Source of the DNA: Candidatus Poribacteria bacterium
GTDB lineage: Bacteria > Poribacteria > WGA-4E > WGA-3G
Length of the DNA: 64,000 bases
Direction: 5' to 3'
NCBI GenBank assembly: GCA_012267415.1
Contig: JAAXGN010000156.1
Coordinates: 1-64,000 of the forward strand
Of this stretch, positions 45,130-56,500 are shown piece by piece (position 1 is the first letter of the stretch; each line of letters opens with the position of its first letter). Under the pieces are notes generated by a model, which searched no databases, had not been told where the DNA came from, and saw nothing but the letters and a program-made list of their open reading frames with translations. The translations under genes were made by a program, and so were the position numbers.

Positions 45130-45957
45130 GTGCCAAACCGCAGAAAAGTCCTCATCACAGGTGCAGCAGGTTATATCGCAGGACGCATGCTCCCCGCATT
45201 CCGAGAACGATACGACCTCATTCTACTTGATGTGAGAAATACTAATAGACAAGGTGAAAAGGTTGAAGGACTTCACATCGTTGATGTCAGCAACCCTGAC
45301 CGAGACCTATATAAACACTATTTTGAGGGCGTTGACGCAGTCGTCCACTGTGCATTCAAAGGTGGCGGCTTTGAGGACGAACTCAAAAATATTCAGATGG
45401 CATACAATGTCTATCATACCTGTTGGGAGACAGATGTCCGCCGCACCGTTGTCTGTAGCTCTAATCATGCTGCGGATTACTATGAACGGCTTATTTGGTC
45501 TGGGAAGTGGGATTTCGTAACGCCTGATATGCGTCCGCTCTCAGACAACTTTTACGGATGGGCAAAGGAGGCTTATGAACATCTCGGTTTCGTTTTTGCA
45601 ACGGGATTCAGAAAAAGTAAAAAGGTGCAAAATATACAGATACGTATCGGGGCACCAAGAGAAACCGATATGAATGACGTCACAGCAGACAATTATCACA
45701 AAATGCACCGCGCACTCGGCGCATACTTGAGTGTTCGCGATCAAGTTCAACTCTTTGTCAAAAGCATTGAGACAGAGAATATTGAAGACGAAAACGGTAT
45801 ACCGTTCCAGATATTCTACGGTATTAGCGACAATTCACATAAGTTTTGGAGTATCGCAAACGCACGAAAGGTGATTGGCTACGCACCCGAAGACAATAGC
45901 GCATTCCGTTTTGCTGAACGTATCGCAGAAATCCTCAAAGCACCAGAAGATGAATAA
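45130..45957 (+). CDS. NAD-dependent epimerase/dehydratase (extended SDR)
   Basis: The 275-residue extended short-chain dehydrogenase has the GAAGYIAG dinucleotide motif at the N terminus, a catalytic serine region VVCSSNHAADYYE and the YxxxK pair in YGWAKEAYEHLG. The SSNHA segment is like uronate dehydrogenase, but I cannot fix the substrate. I chose the GTG at 45130 (VPNRRKVLITGAAG) as start because everything upstream in this frame is ATPase-pseudogene sequence. The native promoter or start region may have been replaced by the insertion. The next gene overlaps its 3' end by 8 nt. Confidence 0.82.
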   Translation: MPNRRKVLITGAAGYIAGRMLPAFRERYDLILLDVRNTNRQGEKVEGLHIVDVSNPDRDLYKHYFEGVDAVVHCAFKGGGFEDELKNIQMAYNVYHTCWETDVRRTVVCSSNHAADYYERLIWSGKWDFVTPDMRPLSDNFYGWAKEAYEHLGFVFATGFRKSKKVQNIQIRIGAPRETDMNDVTADNYHKMHRALGAYLSVRDQVQLFVKSIETENIEDENGIPFQIFYGISDNSHKFWSIANARKVIGYAPEDNSAFRFAERIAEILKAPEDE

Positions 45958-47023
45958 CACTAAAAATATTTCAAAACGCATAGCCAAATTTATCAATGGA
46001 CAGATTGTCAAAAAGGTATTTCCCGGTGCTGTCGCAGCAATACTTGAGAAAGATAAAGTGCTCTATCACGCAGCATTCGGACAACGGATTATAACACCTA
46101 AACAGGCGCCGATGCTTAACGACACGTTGTTTGACCTTGCTTCCTTGACAAAACCTATCGTCATCGGAACACTGACCGTGCAGCTCGTTGAATCCGACAT
46201 GATAACATTGGATGGAGCGGTACAGGAGTACCTTCCTGAATTCAACCATCCCAATATCACTTGCATAGACCTGCTTAGGCATACCTCCGGATTACCCGCT
46301 TGGAAGCCACTCTATATTGAAACAGAGTCACCCGAAAATATTGTAGAACATTTAGGCAATATGCCACTTGAATCTGTCCCTGGTGAGAAAGTCACCTACA
46401 GTTGCTTAGGCTATATCCTTATGGGGAAAATACTCACTGCCATCACAGAAAAACCTTTAGACACATTAGCTTATGAAAGCATCTTCAAGCCACTCGATAT
46501 GAACCGTACCTATTATAATCCACCTGCACAATTGCGTGATAACTGCGCAGCGACAGAAGATTCAAATAGTTTTGAACGCCGAATGATAAACACTAGTCAA
46601 CACGGTAAATACTATAAAGGACATACCTGGCGAGATGGTGTAATTATCGGTGAGGTACACGATGAAAATGCAAATTATTTGGGAGGTGTATCTGGTAACG
46701 CGGGTCTTTTCTCCAATGCCAGAGACCTTATCACCTTTTGTCAAATGATACTCAACTATGGATCGCCACTTTTGTCAGCAAAGAGTATACAGAAACTTTC
46801 AATACCGCAAACCCCTAACGATGCTACCGAACAACGGAGTATCGGTTGGCATATCCTCTCTGATGGAGCAATGTATCATACAGGTTTCACTGGCACGTCA
46901 ATCCGTATTGACCTTGAGATGGGTATCGCAGCGATCCTTTTGACAAATCGGGTTCATCCGGATGCACAAAGTACAGGTATCATAGAATGCCGCAATCAGT
47001 TTCATAGGATAATCTTCGGATGA
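45950..47023 (+). CDS. Serine hydrolase of the class C beta-lactamase family
   Basis: The 357-residue protein belongs to the AmpC/EstB-like penicillin-binding group. The nucleophile motif SLTK is at residues 65-68, the second tyrosine motif is YSCLGY and the third is HTGFTGT. Such proteins cut D-alanyl or ester bonds, for example on muropeptides. No signal peptide is evident from 45950. The start at 45950 overlaps the epimerase by 8 nt, and the stop TGA overlaps the next start (ATGA), so this is a polycistronic run. Placed next to NamZ and AnmK, it likely trims muropeptide fragments or a similar substrate. Confidence 0.82.
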   Translation: MNNTKNISKRIAKFINGQIVKKVFPGAVAAILEKDKVLYHAAFGQRIITPKQAPMLNDTLFDLASLTKPIVIGTLTVQLVESDMITLDGAVQEYLPEFNHPNITCIDLLRHTSGLPAWKPLYIETESPENIVEHLGNMPLESVPGEKVTYSCLGYILMGKILTAITEKPLDTLAYESIFKPLDMNRTYYNPPAQLRDNCAATEDSNSFERRMINTSQHGKYYKGHTWRDGVIIGEVHDENANYLGGVSGNAGLFSNARDLITFCQMILNYGSPLLSAKSIQKLSIPQTPNDATEQRSIGWHILSDGAMYHTGFTGTSIRIDLEMGIAAILLTNRVHPDAQSTGIIECRNQFHRIIFG

Positions 47024-48228
47024 TAACACTCGGCATAACACGTCTATTGACAGAACATCAGGAATGGATTGAAGGTAAATCTGTCGGTTTGCTAACAAAT
47101 CACACAGGTGTTGATGAAAACTTGATACACACGATTGAACTGTTAGCAGGATTCAACCTGGTCGCGCTTTTCTCACCTGAACACGGGTTGTGGGGAGCAG
47201 CACAGGACGGCGTGAAGATAACGGACACCCAGTACCGTCAGCCAGTACTGTTAGATTCAGAAGGGGGGCAGGATGAAACAGACAACTTATGTAACAGGCC
47301 AACACTACAGATTTATAGTCTTTACGGTTCAACCCCACTTGAGTGGACGGAGATACTTAAAAACATTGATGTTATCATTTACGATATACAGGATGTAGGT
47401 GTGCGATACTATACCTATCTCGGCACGTTGTTTGAGACCATGAAGACACTTGAAAACGTAATAGAGACAGGAAAATGTGTTGAATGCATTGTCGCTGATC
47501 GTCCAAATCCCATCGGTGGTATCCATATAGAGGGTCCGATGTTAGAACCATCCTACGCATCTCTTGTTGGACCTTATCCTATACCCGTGCGGTACGGATT
47601 GACGATAGGTGAAATTGCCAAACTATTTCATGCAGAACAGGGATTTACTTTTCCACTTAAGATTGCTCAAATGAGCGGATGGAATCGGGATATGTGGTTT
47701 GATGAAACAGGACTCCTCTGGGTACCACCTTCACCCAATATGCCGACACTTGAGACAGCAACTCTCTACCCAGGCACGTGCCTATTTGAAGGCAGTAACT
47801 TGAGCGAAGGTCGCGGAACAACAAAACCTTTTGAACATATCGGCGCACCGTGGATAGACAATCAGAAGTGGTTAACACGACTGAACGCTAAACAATTTCC
47901 GGGTATCCTTTTCCGTCCAATAGTATTTACACCACAGTTCTCCAAATATGAGGGAGAAGTATGCAACGGTGTTGCGATACACATTACTGACAAAAAACAG
48001 GTTAGTCCCATTGAACTTACAGTTTGGATGTTAAGCACATTGAGTGATGAATTCCCTAATGACTTTAAACTATGGGAAGCACATTTTGATAGATTGGCAG
48101 GAAGTGATGCACTTCGTAATGCGCTTTTGGCGGGTAATCCTTTTGAGGAAGTCGAAGAATGGTCTGCGGAAATAAAAGCCAGTAATATTATTTGGCGAGA
48201 ACGACGAGAACCTCATCTATTGTATTAA
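47020..48228 (+). CDS. namZ: DUF1343 exo-beta-N-acetylmuramidase (NamZ-type)
   Basis: The 402-residue protein is a DUF1343 member. GLLTNHTGVD near residue 29, FSPEHGLWG near residue 51, and YDIQDVGVRYYTY near residue 122 are hallmarks. DUF1343 founding members cleave N-acetylmuramic acid from the non-reducing end of peptidoglycan fragments. The ATG overlaps the stop of the serine hydrolase. Downstream is AnmK, which phosphorylates anhydroMurNAc, so the four genes form a likely wall-sugar recycling operon. No signal peptide is apparent in this copy, so location is uncertain. Confidence 0.85.
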   Translation: MITLGITRLLTEHQEWIEGKSVGLLTNHTGVDENLIHTIELLAGFNLVALFSPEHGLWGAAQDGVKITDTQYRQPVLLDSEGGQDETDNLCNRPTLQIYSLYGSTPLEWTEILKNIDVIIYDIQDVGVRYYTYLGTLFETMKTLENVIETGKCVECIVADRPNPIGGIHIEGPMLEPSYASLVGPYPIPVRYGLTIGEIAKLFHAEQGFTFPLKIAQMSGWNRDMWFDETGLLWVPPSPNMPTLETATLYPGTCLFEGSNLSEGRGTTKPFEHIGAPWIDNQKWLTRLNAKQFPGILFRPIVFTPQFSKYEGEVCNGVAIHITDKKQVSPIELTVWMLSTLSDEFPNDFKLWEAHFDRLAGSDALRNALLAGNPFEEVEEWSAEIKASNIIWRERREPHLLY

Positions 48229-48263
48229 TAACTGCTTTCGTTACCCAAAATTAAAAAAATGAC

Positions 48264-49466
48264 ATGAACCCATTCTACACCTTACCACAAAAACACAAAA
48301 AGACTGTTATCGGTCTAATGAGTGGAACATCCGCCGATGGTGTTGATGTTGCACTTGTTGATATTACAGGATCAGGATTGACCACGGAAATTGAGTTGAT
48401 TGTATTTGAGACAATCCCGTATAAACCTGAAATTCGCGAGAGAATCTTTGATCTATTTAACGTTGAAACAGCACGGGTTGATGAAATCTGTGAAATGAAC
48501 TTTGTGCTGGGAAGACTATTTGCAGAAAGCACATTGGTGGTACTAGAAAAGAGTGGTGTGTCGCCGACACAAGTTGATCTCATCGGTTCACACGGTCAAA
48601 CGATTCACCACATGCCGTCCGCATCAACACCTGCCACACTACAAATTGGCGAACCTGCGGTGATAGCACATGAAACTGGTATTCCAACCATTGCCGATTT
48701 CCGTGTGGCAGACATCGCTGCGGGTGGTGAAGGAGCACCGCTAATCGCATATCCTGATTATCTACTGTTTCATAGTCCTACACAAACAATCGGGCTGCTA
48801 AACATCGGAGGCATTGCAAATCTGACGGTACTACCCGCAGGCAAAGGTATTGAAGCAGTTCACGCGTCGGACACAGGTCCTGGTAATATGATTCTGGATG
48901 CATGTGTTGAGAAAATGACAACTGGTGCAAAACACTATGACGAAAATGGAGAGCTCGCAAGACAAGGCACAGTGTGTAAAGAGTTTTTAGATGATTGGCT
49001 TACGCATCCGTTCCTGGCATTAACACCCCCAAAAACTACGGGACGCGAGACATTCGGGACTACTTTTGCAGATGATTGTTTGCACCAGATCCGCACAAGA
49101 GGCAGTTCATATTATGGAGAGCAGAATACGATGGCAGATTATGACGGACTCGCAACACTTACAGCATTTACAGTAGAAAGCATCTCACGTTACTATACGG
49201 ATTTTGTTGCTGGTAATTCACCCTTAGACATCCTGTATGTTAGTGGCGGCGGCGCGCAAAATCCTCTCATGATGGAAGGTCTCGCTAAGAAGTTTCACCC
49301 TATCCCAGTCGTTGATATCACAGAAAAAGGAATCTTAGGAGATGCAAAAGAGGCAATCGGTTTTGCTATCTTGGCAAACGAAGCAGTGCATGGTAATTTT
49401 GCCAATGTTCCTAATGCGACAGGGGCAATGTGTCGGAAGGTGTTAGGGAAGTTCGTTTGTCCATAA
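48264..49466 (+). CDS. anmK: Anhydro-N-acetylmuramic acid kinase
   Basis: The 400-residue kinase converts 1,6-anhydro-N-acetylmuramic acid with ATP and water to MurNAc-6-phosphate in peptidoglycan recycling. The GLMSGTSADGVDVALVDI phosphate-binding segment near residue 18, the GSHGQTIHH region, the ADFRVADIAAGGEGAPL stretch and the VSGGGAQNP ATP motif are all present. Length is typical. It follows NamZ by 35 nt and ends 9 nt before the convergent PorV-like gene. Confidence 0.93.
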   Translation: MNPFYTLPQKHKKTVIGLMSGTSADGVDVALVDITGSGLTTEIELIVFETIPYKPEIRERIFDLFNVETARVDEICEMNFVLGRLFAESTLVVLEKSGVSPTQVDLIGSHGQTIHHMPSASTPATLQIGEPAVIAHETGIPTIADFRVADIAAGGEGAPLIAYPDYLLFHSPTQTIGLLNIGGIANLTVLPAGKGIEAVHASDTGPGNMILDACVEKMTTGAKHYDENGELARQGTVCKEFLDDWLTHPFLALTPPKTTGRETFGTTFADDCLHQIRTRGSSYYGEQNTMADYDGLATLTAFTVESISRYYTDFVAGNSPLDILYVSGGGAQNPLMMEGLAKKFHPIPVVDITEKGILGDAKEAIGFAILANEAVHGNFANVPNATGAMCRKVLGKFVCP

Positions 49467-49475
49467 ACTACCATT

Positions 49476-50495
49476 CTAAAACTTAACCCTCAGAGAAAGC
49501 CGGTTGCTGATGCCTAAATCCGGTTGACTCTGATAGGCGTAGTCAACATGAAATGCTGCACCCGTCACAAAACGGAGTTGGAGACCAGCACCAGCGGTGA
49601 AATACATCGCACGAGAAGTGCCATTCCTACCATCCAGTCCACAACGCAACGCTAACAACTCAAATAGAACGTATTCTGCCCCGGTATGGAATTCGTAATC
49701 ATTACGGGTGTCTACATCGGCAGCTAATGTGAACCTACTGTTGAAAACGGTAAGTTTCTGATGATAGGCGATACCGAGTTTCAGACGCGGTAAAAGCGTT
49801 TCTGTATGAGGAGATTCCCCTTCGTTTTCAGGTGGGGTGTTCCAATAGAGTTTAGTTGTGAGGAAATCGCTCGCAACGATACCGAAGGAAAAAGCAGCAG
49901 TTTTGTCTGGGCTCGTTTTCACGAGAATACCAAGATCAGTCCCACCACCCACAGCATTCGTATTACGATACGTATCAATATACAGCAGTTTCAGGCTGGT
50001 TCCGACATCAATAGTAATATCTTGGGGTAAAGTAACGAGATGTCCTGCACCACTCAGCAGTATCGCATTATTTGTATTGCTAAAGGTACCGATGACGAAA
50101 GGACGGTTGTTTGGACCGATCGCTTTGGTGGTGACAGGTATTCCCGTTATCGGGATGTCGTCTACACCGACGCGGAGCCAACTGATGCCGAAGGTCATTT
50201 TTTTGCCAGTTTGAGGATATATATAACTTGCGACATTGTATGAGGCAAGGTCGGCAAGTGTGGCGTGCATAAAATTGAATTCGTGGTGCATCAGCTGCGC
50301 GATCCCCGCAGGATTGTAGTAAGTTGTGCTTGCCTCATCAGCAATCGCGGTGAATGCGTTACCCATACCTAACGGACGCGCGCCAGTACCGAATGTGAGG
50401 AAGTCTGCTGTATACGTCTCCGCAGAAACCTTAGGCATAACTCCCAATATAAAAAGGAAAAACAGTAGAGGCAGTAAGGGGTGTACTTTTCTCAT
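49476..50495 (-). CDS. PorV/PorQ-family outer-membrane barrel protein
   Basis: The 339-residue protein has an N-terminal signal peptide (basic MRK, hydrophobic core, cleavage after VSA). The family start TADFLTFGTGARPLGMGNAFTAIADEASTTYYNPAGIA is the classic PorV/FadL-type hatch region. Alternating strands follow to a C-terminal aromatic residue (SLRVKF), as expected of a beta-barrel. PorV-like proteins shuttle type 9 secretion substrates. It is encoded 17 nt after the C25 peptidase, a PorU-PorV-like arrangement. Whether a full type 9 secretion machinery exists cannot be judged from this window. Confidence 0.82.
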   Translation of the reverse strand: MRKVHPLLPLLFFLFILGVMPKVSAETYTADFLTFGTGARPLGMGNAFTAIADEASTTYYNPAGIAQLMHHEFNFMHATLADLASYNVASYIYPQTGKKMTFGISWLRVGVDDIPITGIPVTTKAIGPNNRPFVIGTFSNTNNAILLSGAGHLVTLPQDITIDVGTSLKLLYIDTYRNTNAVGGGTDLGILVKTSPDKTAAFSFGIVASDFLTTKLYWNTPPENEGESPHTETLLPRLKLGIAYHQKLTVFNSRFTLAADVDTRNDYEFHTGAEYVLFELLALRCGLDGRNGTSRAMYFTAGAGLQLRFVTGAAFHVDYAYQSQPDLGISNRLSLRVKF

Positions 50496-50512
50496 ATTTC
50501 TCTGTAATCAAT

Positions 50513-53500
50513 CTACTTCAATTTCATCATTTTCAGAATATGGGTCTGGTCATCTTCGTCATCCAGACTTTTAACGATCATCTTACCGTAATAAACACCG
50601 TTTGCTACTTCGTTCCCATCGTCATCTTTACCATCCCACTTGAGTTGGATAAATCCTGAAGGAGCTTCACTCTCCAGTTTACGAATTAACCTTCCGGTAA
50701 GGGTATATATTTTGACTGTAAGCGACTTAGCAGGCTTTGTTAACTCACAAGTTATTGTGGTATTGCGCGTAAACGGGTTCGGATAATTTAGCGGTTCCAC
50801 TAACTGGAGGGCACTATGGACTTGAAAACTAATCTCGCTCTCACCCTGATTACCATCAAGGTCACTTGCTACCAATCGCAACTGATACTCACCGGGTTCA
50901 AGTTCAGGAGAATTATACGTCAATACCACCTGATTTGACCCTGGATGCTGTGTCATTTTATAGTCAGTTTCAGCAATAGGTTCAAACGCATCAAAACGTC
51001 CTAAAGCAAACGCAACAGGACGGGTGAGATAATCTATGCCGCGCGGGTCAGTGAGTGTTGCTTGAATAAGGGGTGCGGCATCTACTGATGAACCGGAAAT
51101 AAAGTGCTGCTGGTCACCAATTGTCAACTGTATGTTTGGCGGCACCGTATCCTCACTATAAAGGCACGTGAGAGTCCCTAAATAGGAGGTATCCGCTTGG
51201 ACTGTGCCAACCTTAGCAGTATTAAACAGGAATCGGTCACCTGCCCTAAAAGCATCCGGCCCCTGTGTTATCAGTAGAGTCAATCCATAATCTTTATATT
51301 CAAAAGGTGTACCGACTGTGCCATAGATAGGCGTTCCATTCTGTGTCAATACGCCACTATTTTCACCTTCAATCTGAAATTGTGTTGGAGAAACAAAGAG
51401 GATTAGCCAAGTATCCTGTGGCATAGACGTCTCAGTCTCCAAGTCAAGATACTGAATTGTTCCATTTCCGGTGTTCCTGCTTGTATAATAGGATGTATAA
51501 TATGAGGTATCCTGTTCACCTGCTCCTTGAACTCGCGACATCCTAAAACCCAATTTATCGCCAAAACCGAAAGGTGTTTCTCTGCTTCTAATATCAACAG
51601 TAAATCCAAGATTGCTGAGAAAACTTGTCTGTATGTTATTATAGCTGATAATATGCATATCTCTCGCTATTTCCTCTAATCTCTGATCCTGTCCAGTTGA
51701 ACCGTCGTCAGAAACATTGGGTATAAATAGGAGCCTGTAAGTCTGCGGTGTATCAAATAAAATCAACCAGGTTCCTATGTTAACTTCACTGGATGTAATA
51801 TTAACGTTGTCAATTGATCCATCCCCAACGTTATCGGTACGAATTTTAGCTACCTGTGTTGATGTATAGATACTGCCGTTAGCCTGTTTCTTAATTTCAG
51901 AATCAAGACGAACCCAGTTTGCTATCGTATTGAGCCAGAGATATATCCCGATGTTGTTTGAACGTTCTTCTAAAGCAGTGTTAAGGGTTGTCTCCATACT
52001 TTGCGTTTCGGTGGACAAATCTGCATCTGTCCCAAAAAGTTCCTTGACCACGTTCTGTTGAAGCGCAGTAAAATCAAAATCAAGCTCAACGGTTACAGGT
52101 GTTTGAAGTTTGAACATAGGACTGGTTATTCCAGTCTGATTTCCAACTGACCCTTGTCCTGTATTTTCTCCGGTGTCTAAATGCAAACTATAACCCAATA
52201 GAGCGTTTTGCGTCGGCAATGTTACTGGGAGCAGTGATCCTTCTGTTTTCTCGTTACTGATATGTGGCCATGTTAAATATGGGGGTAGGTGTGGCGTGGT
52301 GCCGTTGTTATATAAAGATGGCACCTCACCCGTTCCACCAAGGTAATAGGCGAAATTTGGGTTCGTCGTTTCTGATACAATAGGTAAAGCGGTAAGAACT
52401 AAGGGTTTGTCTTCACCCACCCCTACTGACGTTAATATCCGTATACCACCATCAACACTTTTCACGCTCAATGGCACGTCTCCAATAATGTCACCTGAAA
52501 CAGTAAGTTGTCTGTATCCGATGTTATCCTGCTCTTCATTTTCCAGCACAAGGCCATATAAAGCCGTACCGGGTTCTTCAGACTCGCTAAATACAGGATC
52601 AACATATACAAACACGTCGTGTATACCATTACGGAGGGATACCGGAATAGAAACAGTCGCAATCGGATTGACATTAAGGGGTTCAGGTTCATAGGCATTG
52701 GACTGTTGAACAAGGGGATTTCGTACGATCCAATCGTCTGGAGATATTTTTGTGCTGCCGAGTAGATGTGCATCCGGGTCAACAATATTGTTCTCATCTA
52801 TATCCGGATTTCCACTAAAAAATGCCACTTCAATATCCAAATCGGAAAGTCCTACCTTCTCAAGCAGATCAGCCATTAAAATATTCGGATGGGAAATGGC
52901 TTCATTCCCGCTCCCAGCAGTGCCAGTCAATTCAATATCAACTGTCAGATAACGTTTGAGCGAACCATCATCGGTTGTGTCCATGGTATAGTTGATCTCT
53001 TGAAAATCCGAGAAACGTCTATTATAGACTACAGAAAGGTTAGGATAAACATAAGGATAGAACCGAAAATAATCAGAAGTAACAACATTATCGTCCGCAT
53101 CCGTAACCTGTATATCATATCGAAATGCTGATCCGTCGCTTGGCACGGGTAGGGGTTGCGGTAGCTTCCACCACCTGGCAGTTGTTGATGAAGCCGTTGC
53201 TATTTTAGAAAATGCTGATTCAGGAACTGTTTCAGTAGGTTCAAGGAATACTTGGTTATTTCTTGGGTTCAAGGTATTCCGCCATTCCAACATCACAGAA
53301 ACCGTTTCGCTGCTATCGTCAGAAATGTATGCAAAAATATCAATCACATCCTGGTCAGATGGATTGGTGATCACCTGTGGTATAATATCAAGTATCTTTG
53401 GCACTTCAACCGTGAATCCATCACCACCGACAGCGATTTCAGTTGCGTTTTCAGCATAATACTCTACATGTGCATCCCCTTGTGAGATGTTAACTGGCAC

Positions 53501-56500
53501 GTCAATTTCAACTTCTGGATAACTCCCTCGTTGTACTTTTAACGTTTCAGTTACGACTACATCACCGGAGTAGTATTCCCGTTGTGCGCCAGTTTTATCA
53601 ACGCCGACAGATTGTTGTCCGGGAAAACTTACCTTAACTGTTAGATCACCATCAAAACTGGTGTTCCGTGTAAAAACCTTCTTACCAAGTGCATAATCAT
53701 AACGTGCAGTTTGAACGTAGCCAGGGGCAATTTTGAGTGTATCACCTGCTTTAACGGTCTTGGTCTGAATTGCGGGAAGGATTTCATATTCTGCCATAGC
53801 GATACGCAACGCCGGGTCGCCAAATAACGTATATTCAAGCATAATATCCAGTTGGGATGTACCTTCTGTTAATAAGTACTCAAGTTTAGAATCGAAACTA
53901 AGCGGACCGAGTTGCCGGATATCCCGCTGGAATAACATATCAAATATGATCCTGTTAAGGTCCTTGTTTCCACTACCGTAAGTCAGTCGCGTTGCGCTGA
54001 GCATGCCGATAATTCCGCCTCTCTCCTTCCGTAGCATTTTCTCCGCCATACTCGGTTCACCGGGGGCATCGAAATACCCGTTATAGCAACTCAACACAAG
54101 CATAAAAGGGATCTGTGCAGTCTCTTGTACCTTATCTACAGACGCATTGTCGAAGATAATTTCATGGGTCCAGACAATTCGTCCACCATGACCGGCATAT
54201 TGTGCAATAGCAGCACCTTCACCTAAAGCTTTGATGATTCTATCTTTTGCTACACTTCGGGGGAGTGCGTCAGAGAACTGCTCAGGGTTCGCCTCAACTT
54301 CATCTATCACATCCTCAAGATAAATTTCAACGGTCTCATACCCAAGACGTGTATGGTCTTTTGCGATTTCGTTAAGACTTTTCTTGAAGATATGATCTCC
54401 CGGGTTGCTTACTTCATCATCAGCAACGGATATAATTCGCCGTCTCCATGCCCCGTTAGGTCGCTGTCCTTCATAACTGATAATCTTGTCTATAACGGTA
54501 TCCGCCTCCTCCACAGTTTCAACACTTAGTCTACCGACATAGAAATCCACAAATTCATCATGTCCAGAGACTGTAGCATACCAATGATCGGCAGAAGTTC
54601 TGCCAAACGAGTCTGTTGTAATGTAGTGAGATGGTATATACCCTGCGACTTCTGGTGGTTCAGAATGTATCTCCTTATCTATACCGCGAAAGTCGTAGGT
54701 TCCATCTCCTAAAAATACGAGATATGAGAGTGCGGGGGGTGTCCAATTATTGTATGCGTAGGTAAGGAAGTTTTTTATCCAGACTGGATGCACTTTTCCA
54801 TCTCCAAAAGTGTTGTATATATCATTGATGTCAACAACCTTAGTCCGGTATCCGCCGCCTTGTGACGTGGAACGCCAGTTGGCTAACCTATCAGCTGCCT
54901 CACGAAACCTTGCATGCACTACGATTATGTAATCTGCGCCGTTCAGTGTACTACGTAAATCACTCGGTGGAACGGTCTCAATCTGAACAGGGGTACGAAG
55001 TGCGGCATCTGAAACGGCTATAAACTCAGTTGTTCGGGTGTCTGGCAACTGGAAAGTCGCAGTGTATGTGCTGTTCGGTACGGCTCTCAAGTCTCCAGAA
55101 TTTAATGCTCTAAGTCGTGCTTGCATCTCCCCAGTGGTTGCATGGCGGGTTACATCTACACCTTGAAGTTTAGCAGTGAGTGTGTTTCCATCTGTTTCAA
55201 AAACAGATATATCTGGATTAAGAAACGCATCAATACGGAATTGGTTTATAACGCCTTTCTTTTCATCGTCCTGTCCTGTCTTGATAGGTGTTCCAAAGCG
55301 AAGTTGATCATCCACTGCTAAAAAGAGACGCGTATAGTCAACCCAGAACCTGTTGAGATAGACGTGATACGGATAACGGGTTGTATCCTCTTCAATAGTT
55401 GTATCAATCCGTGTTAGAGAGAGGACATTCATTTCACCTTGGGCTGCATCTTTAAGGTTATTCCAGACTCGTAGGTACTCTGAAAGTGTTACCTGTGCCT
55501 GACTTTCCCAGATAGCATGGTCAATTCGCACACTATTCACGGCAGCATAGACTTCATGCGTTTCGGGTGTTCCGCCTTGTAAAACAACCTGTATCTGTGG
55601 TGGGTCAAAACTTTTCGCGATGTCATAGAGTGGAAATTCAAGACGCAACTCACCAATCTCGCTTGAGTTCTTGATACCGTCCCAAAACCAAAAGTCCAAC
55701 GCATCAAACCATTTGTGCTTTTCTCCTCCCGATACAATTTCCGGATGGACAAACTCCAAATTGTTTGTAAGGTGATCCTCCTCAAAAACGACACGGGATC
55801 GGAAGGTCGGCACCTGAACAGCAGTAGCATCGCTTGGGCTTGCATCAATCTGCGCCACCCGACTATTTTGCTGGCGCGACGGATTTTGTACCCCTGATGC
55901 CACGCTTAACCAGTAGATATTCCATATTGTATACGCGTTCTTTTTATGGGGACTCTCAGGATCAGTGGAACTGTGCGCCAAGAAAAAAATTGCATCTTCC
56001 GCGTCAAAACGTCGATCACCTGCACCACTTACATAGATAGGTATTTCCCGTTCACCGTGGGTAAGACGTAGCTTCCGAGGGTCAACACCTATTAGGTCAA
56101 TACCCCAGTCCGTTTTCAGAGACGTTGCTGTTACTTTGTAGATTCCTGTTTCATCAATATAGAGTTTATATCGTGTCTGTTGGCTTTCGTTAGACAAGCC
56201 TGGGGCAGATGGTGCAGCCCTAAGTGAACCTATATTTGCACGTGAACCTTCACTTATTCCCATACCCGCATTAAAAATTCTACGGTAATCCAAATAATTG
56301 AGGATGTGCTGCGCAAAAGTCTTTTCGAAAGGAGATGCCATACTATGTAACTGACGTTGTTGATTCACAGGAATCGTGTTTTTGGTAGAACCGATGCCTT
56401 GTACAGGCATTTGTGTGCGATAGGGTATGGAAACAGTGAGACGGTTATGTGAACGGAGTTCACGGGTAACACTATTATACTGGACCGGATGTAAAACTAC

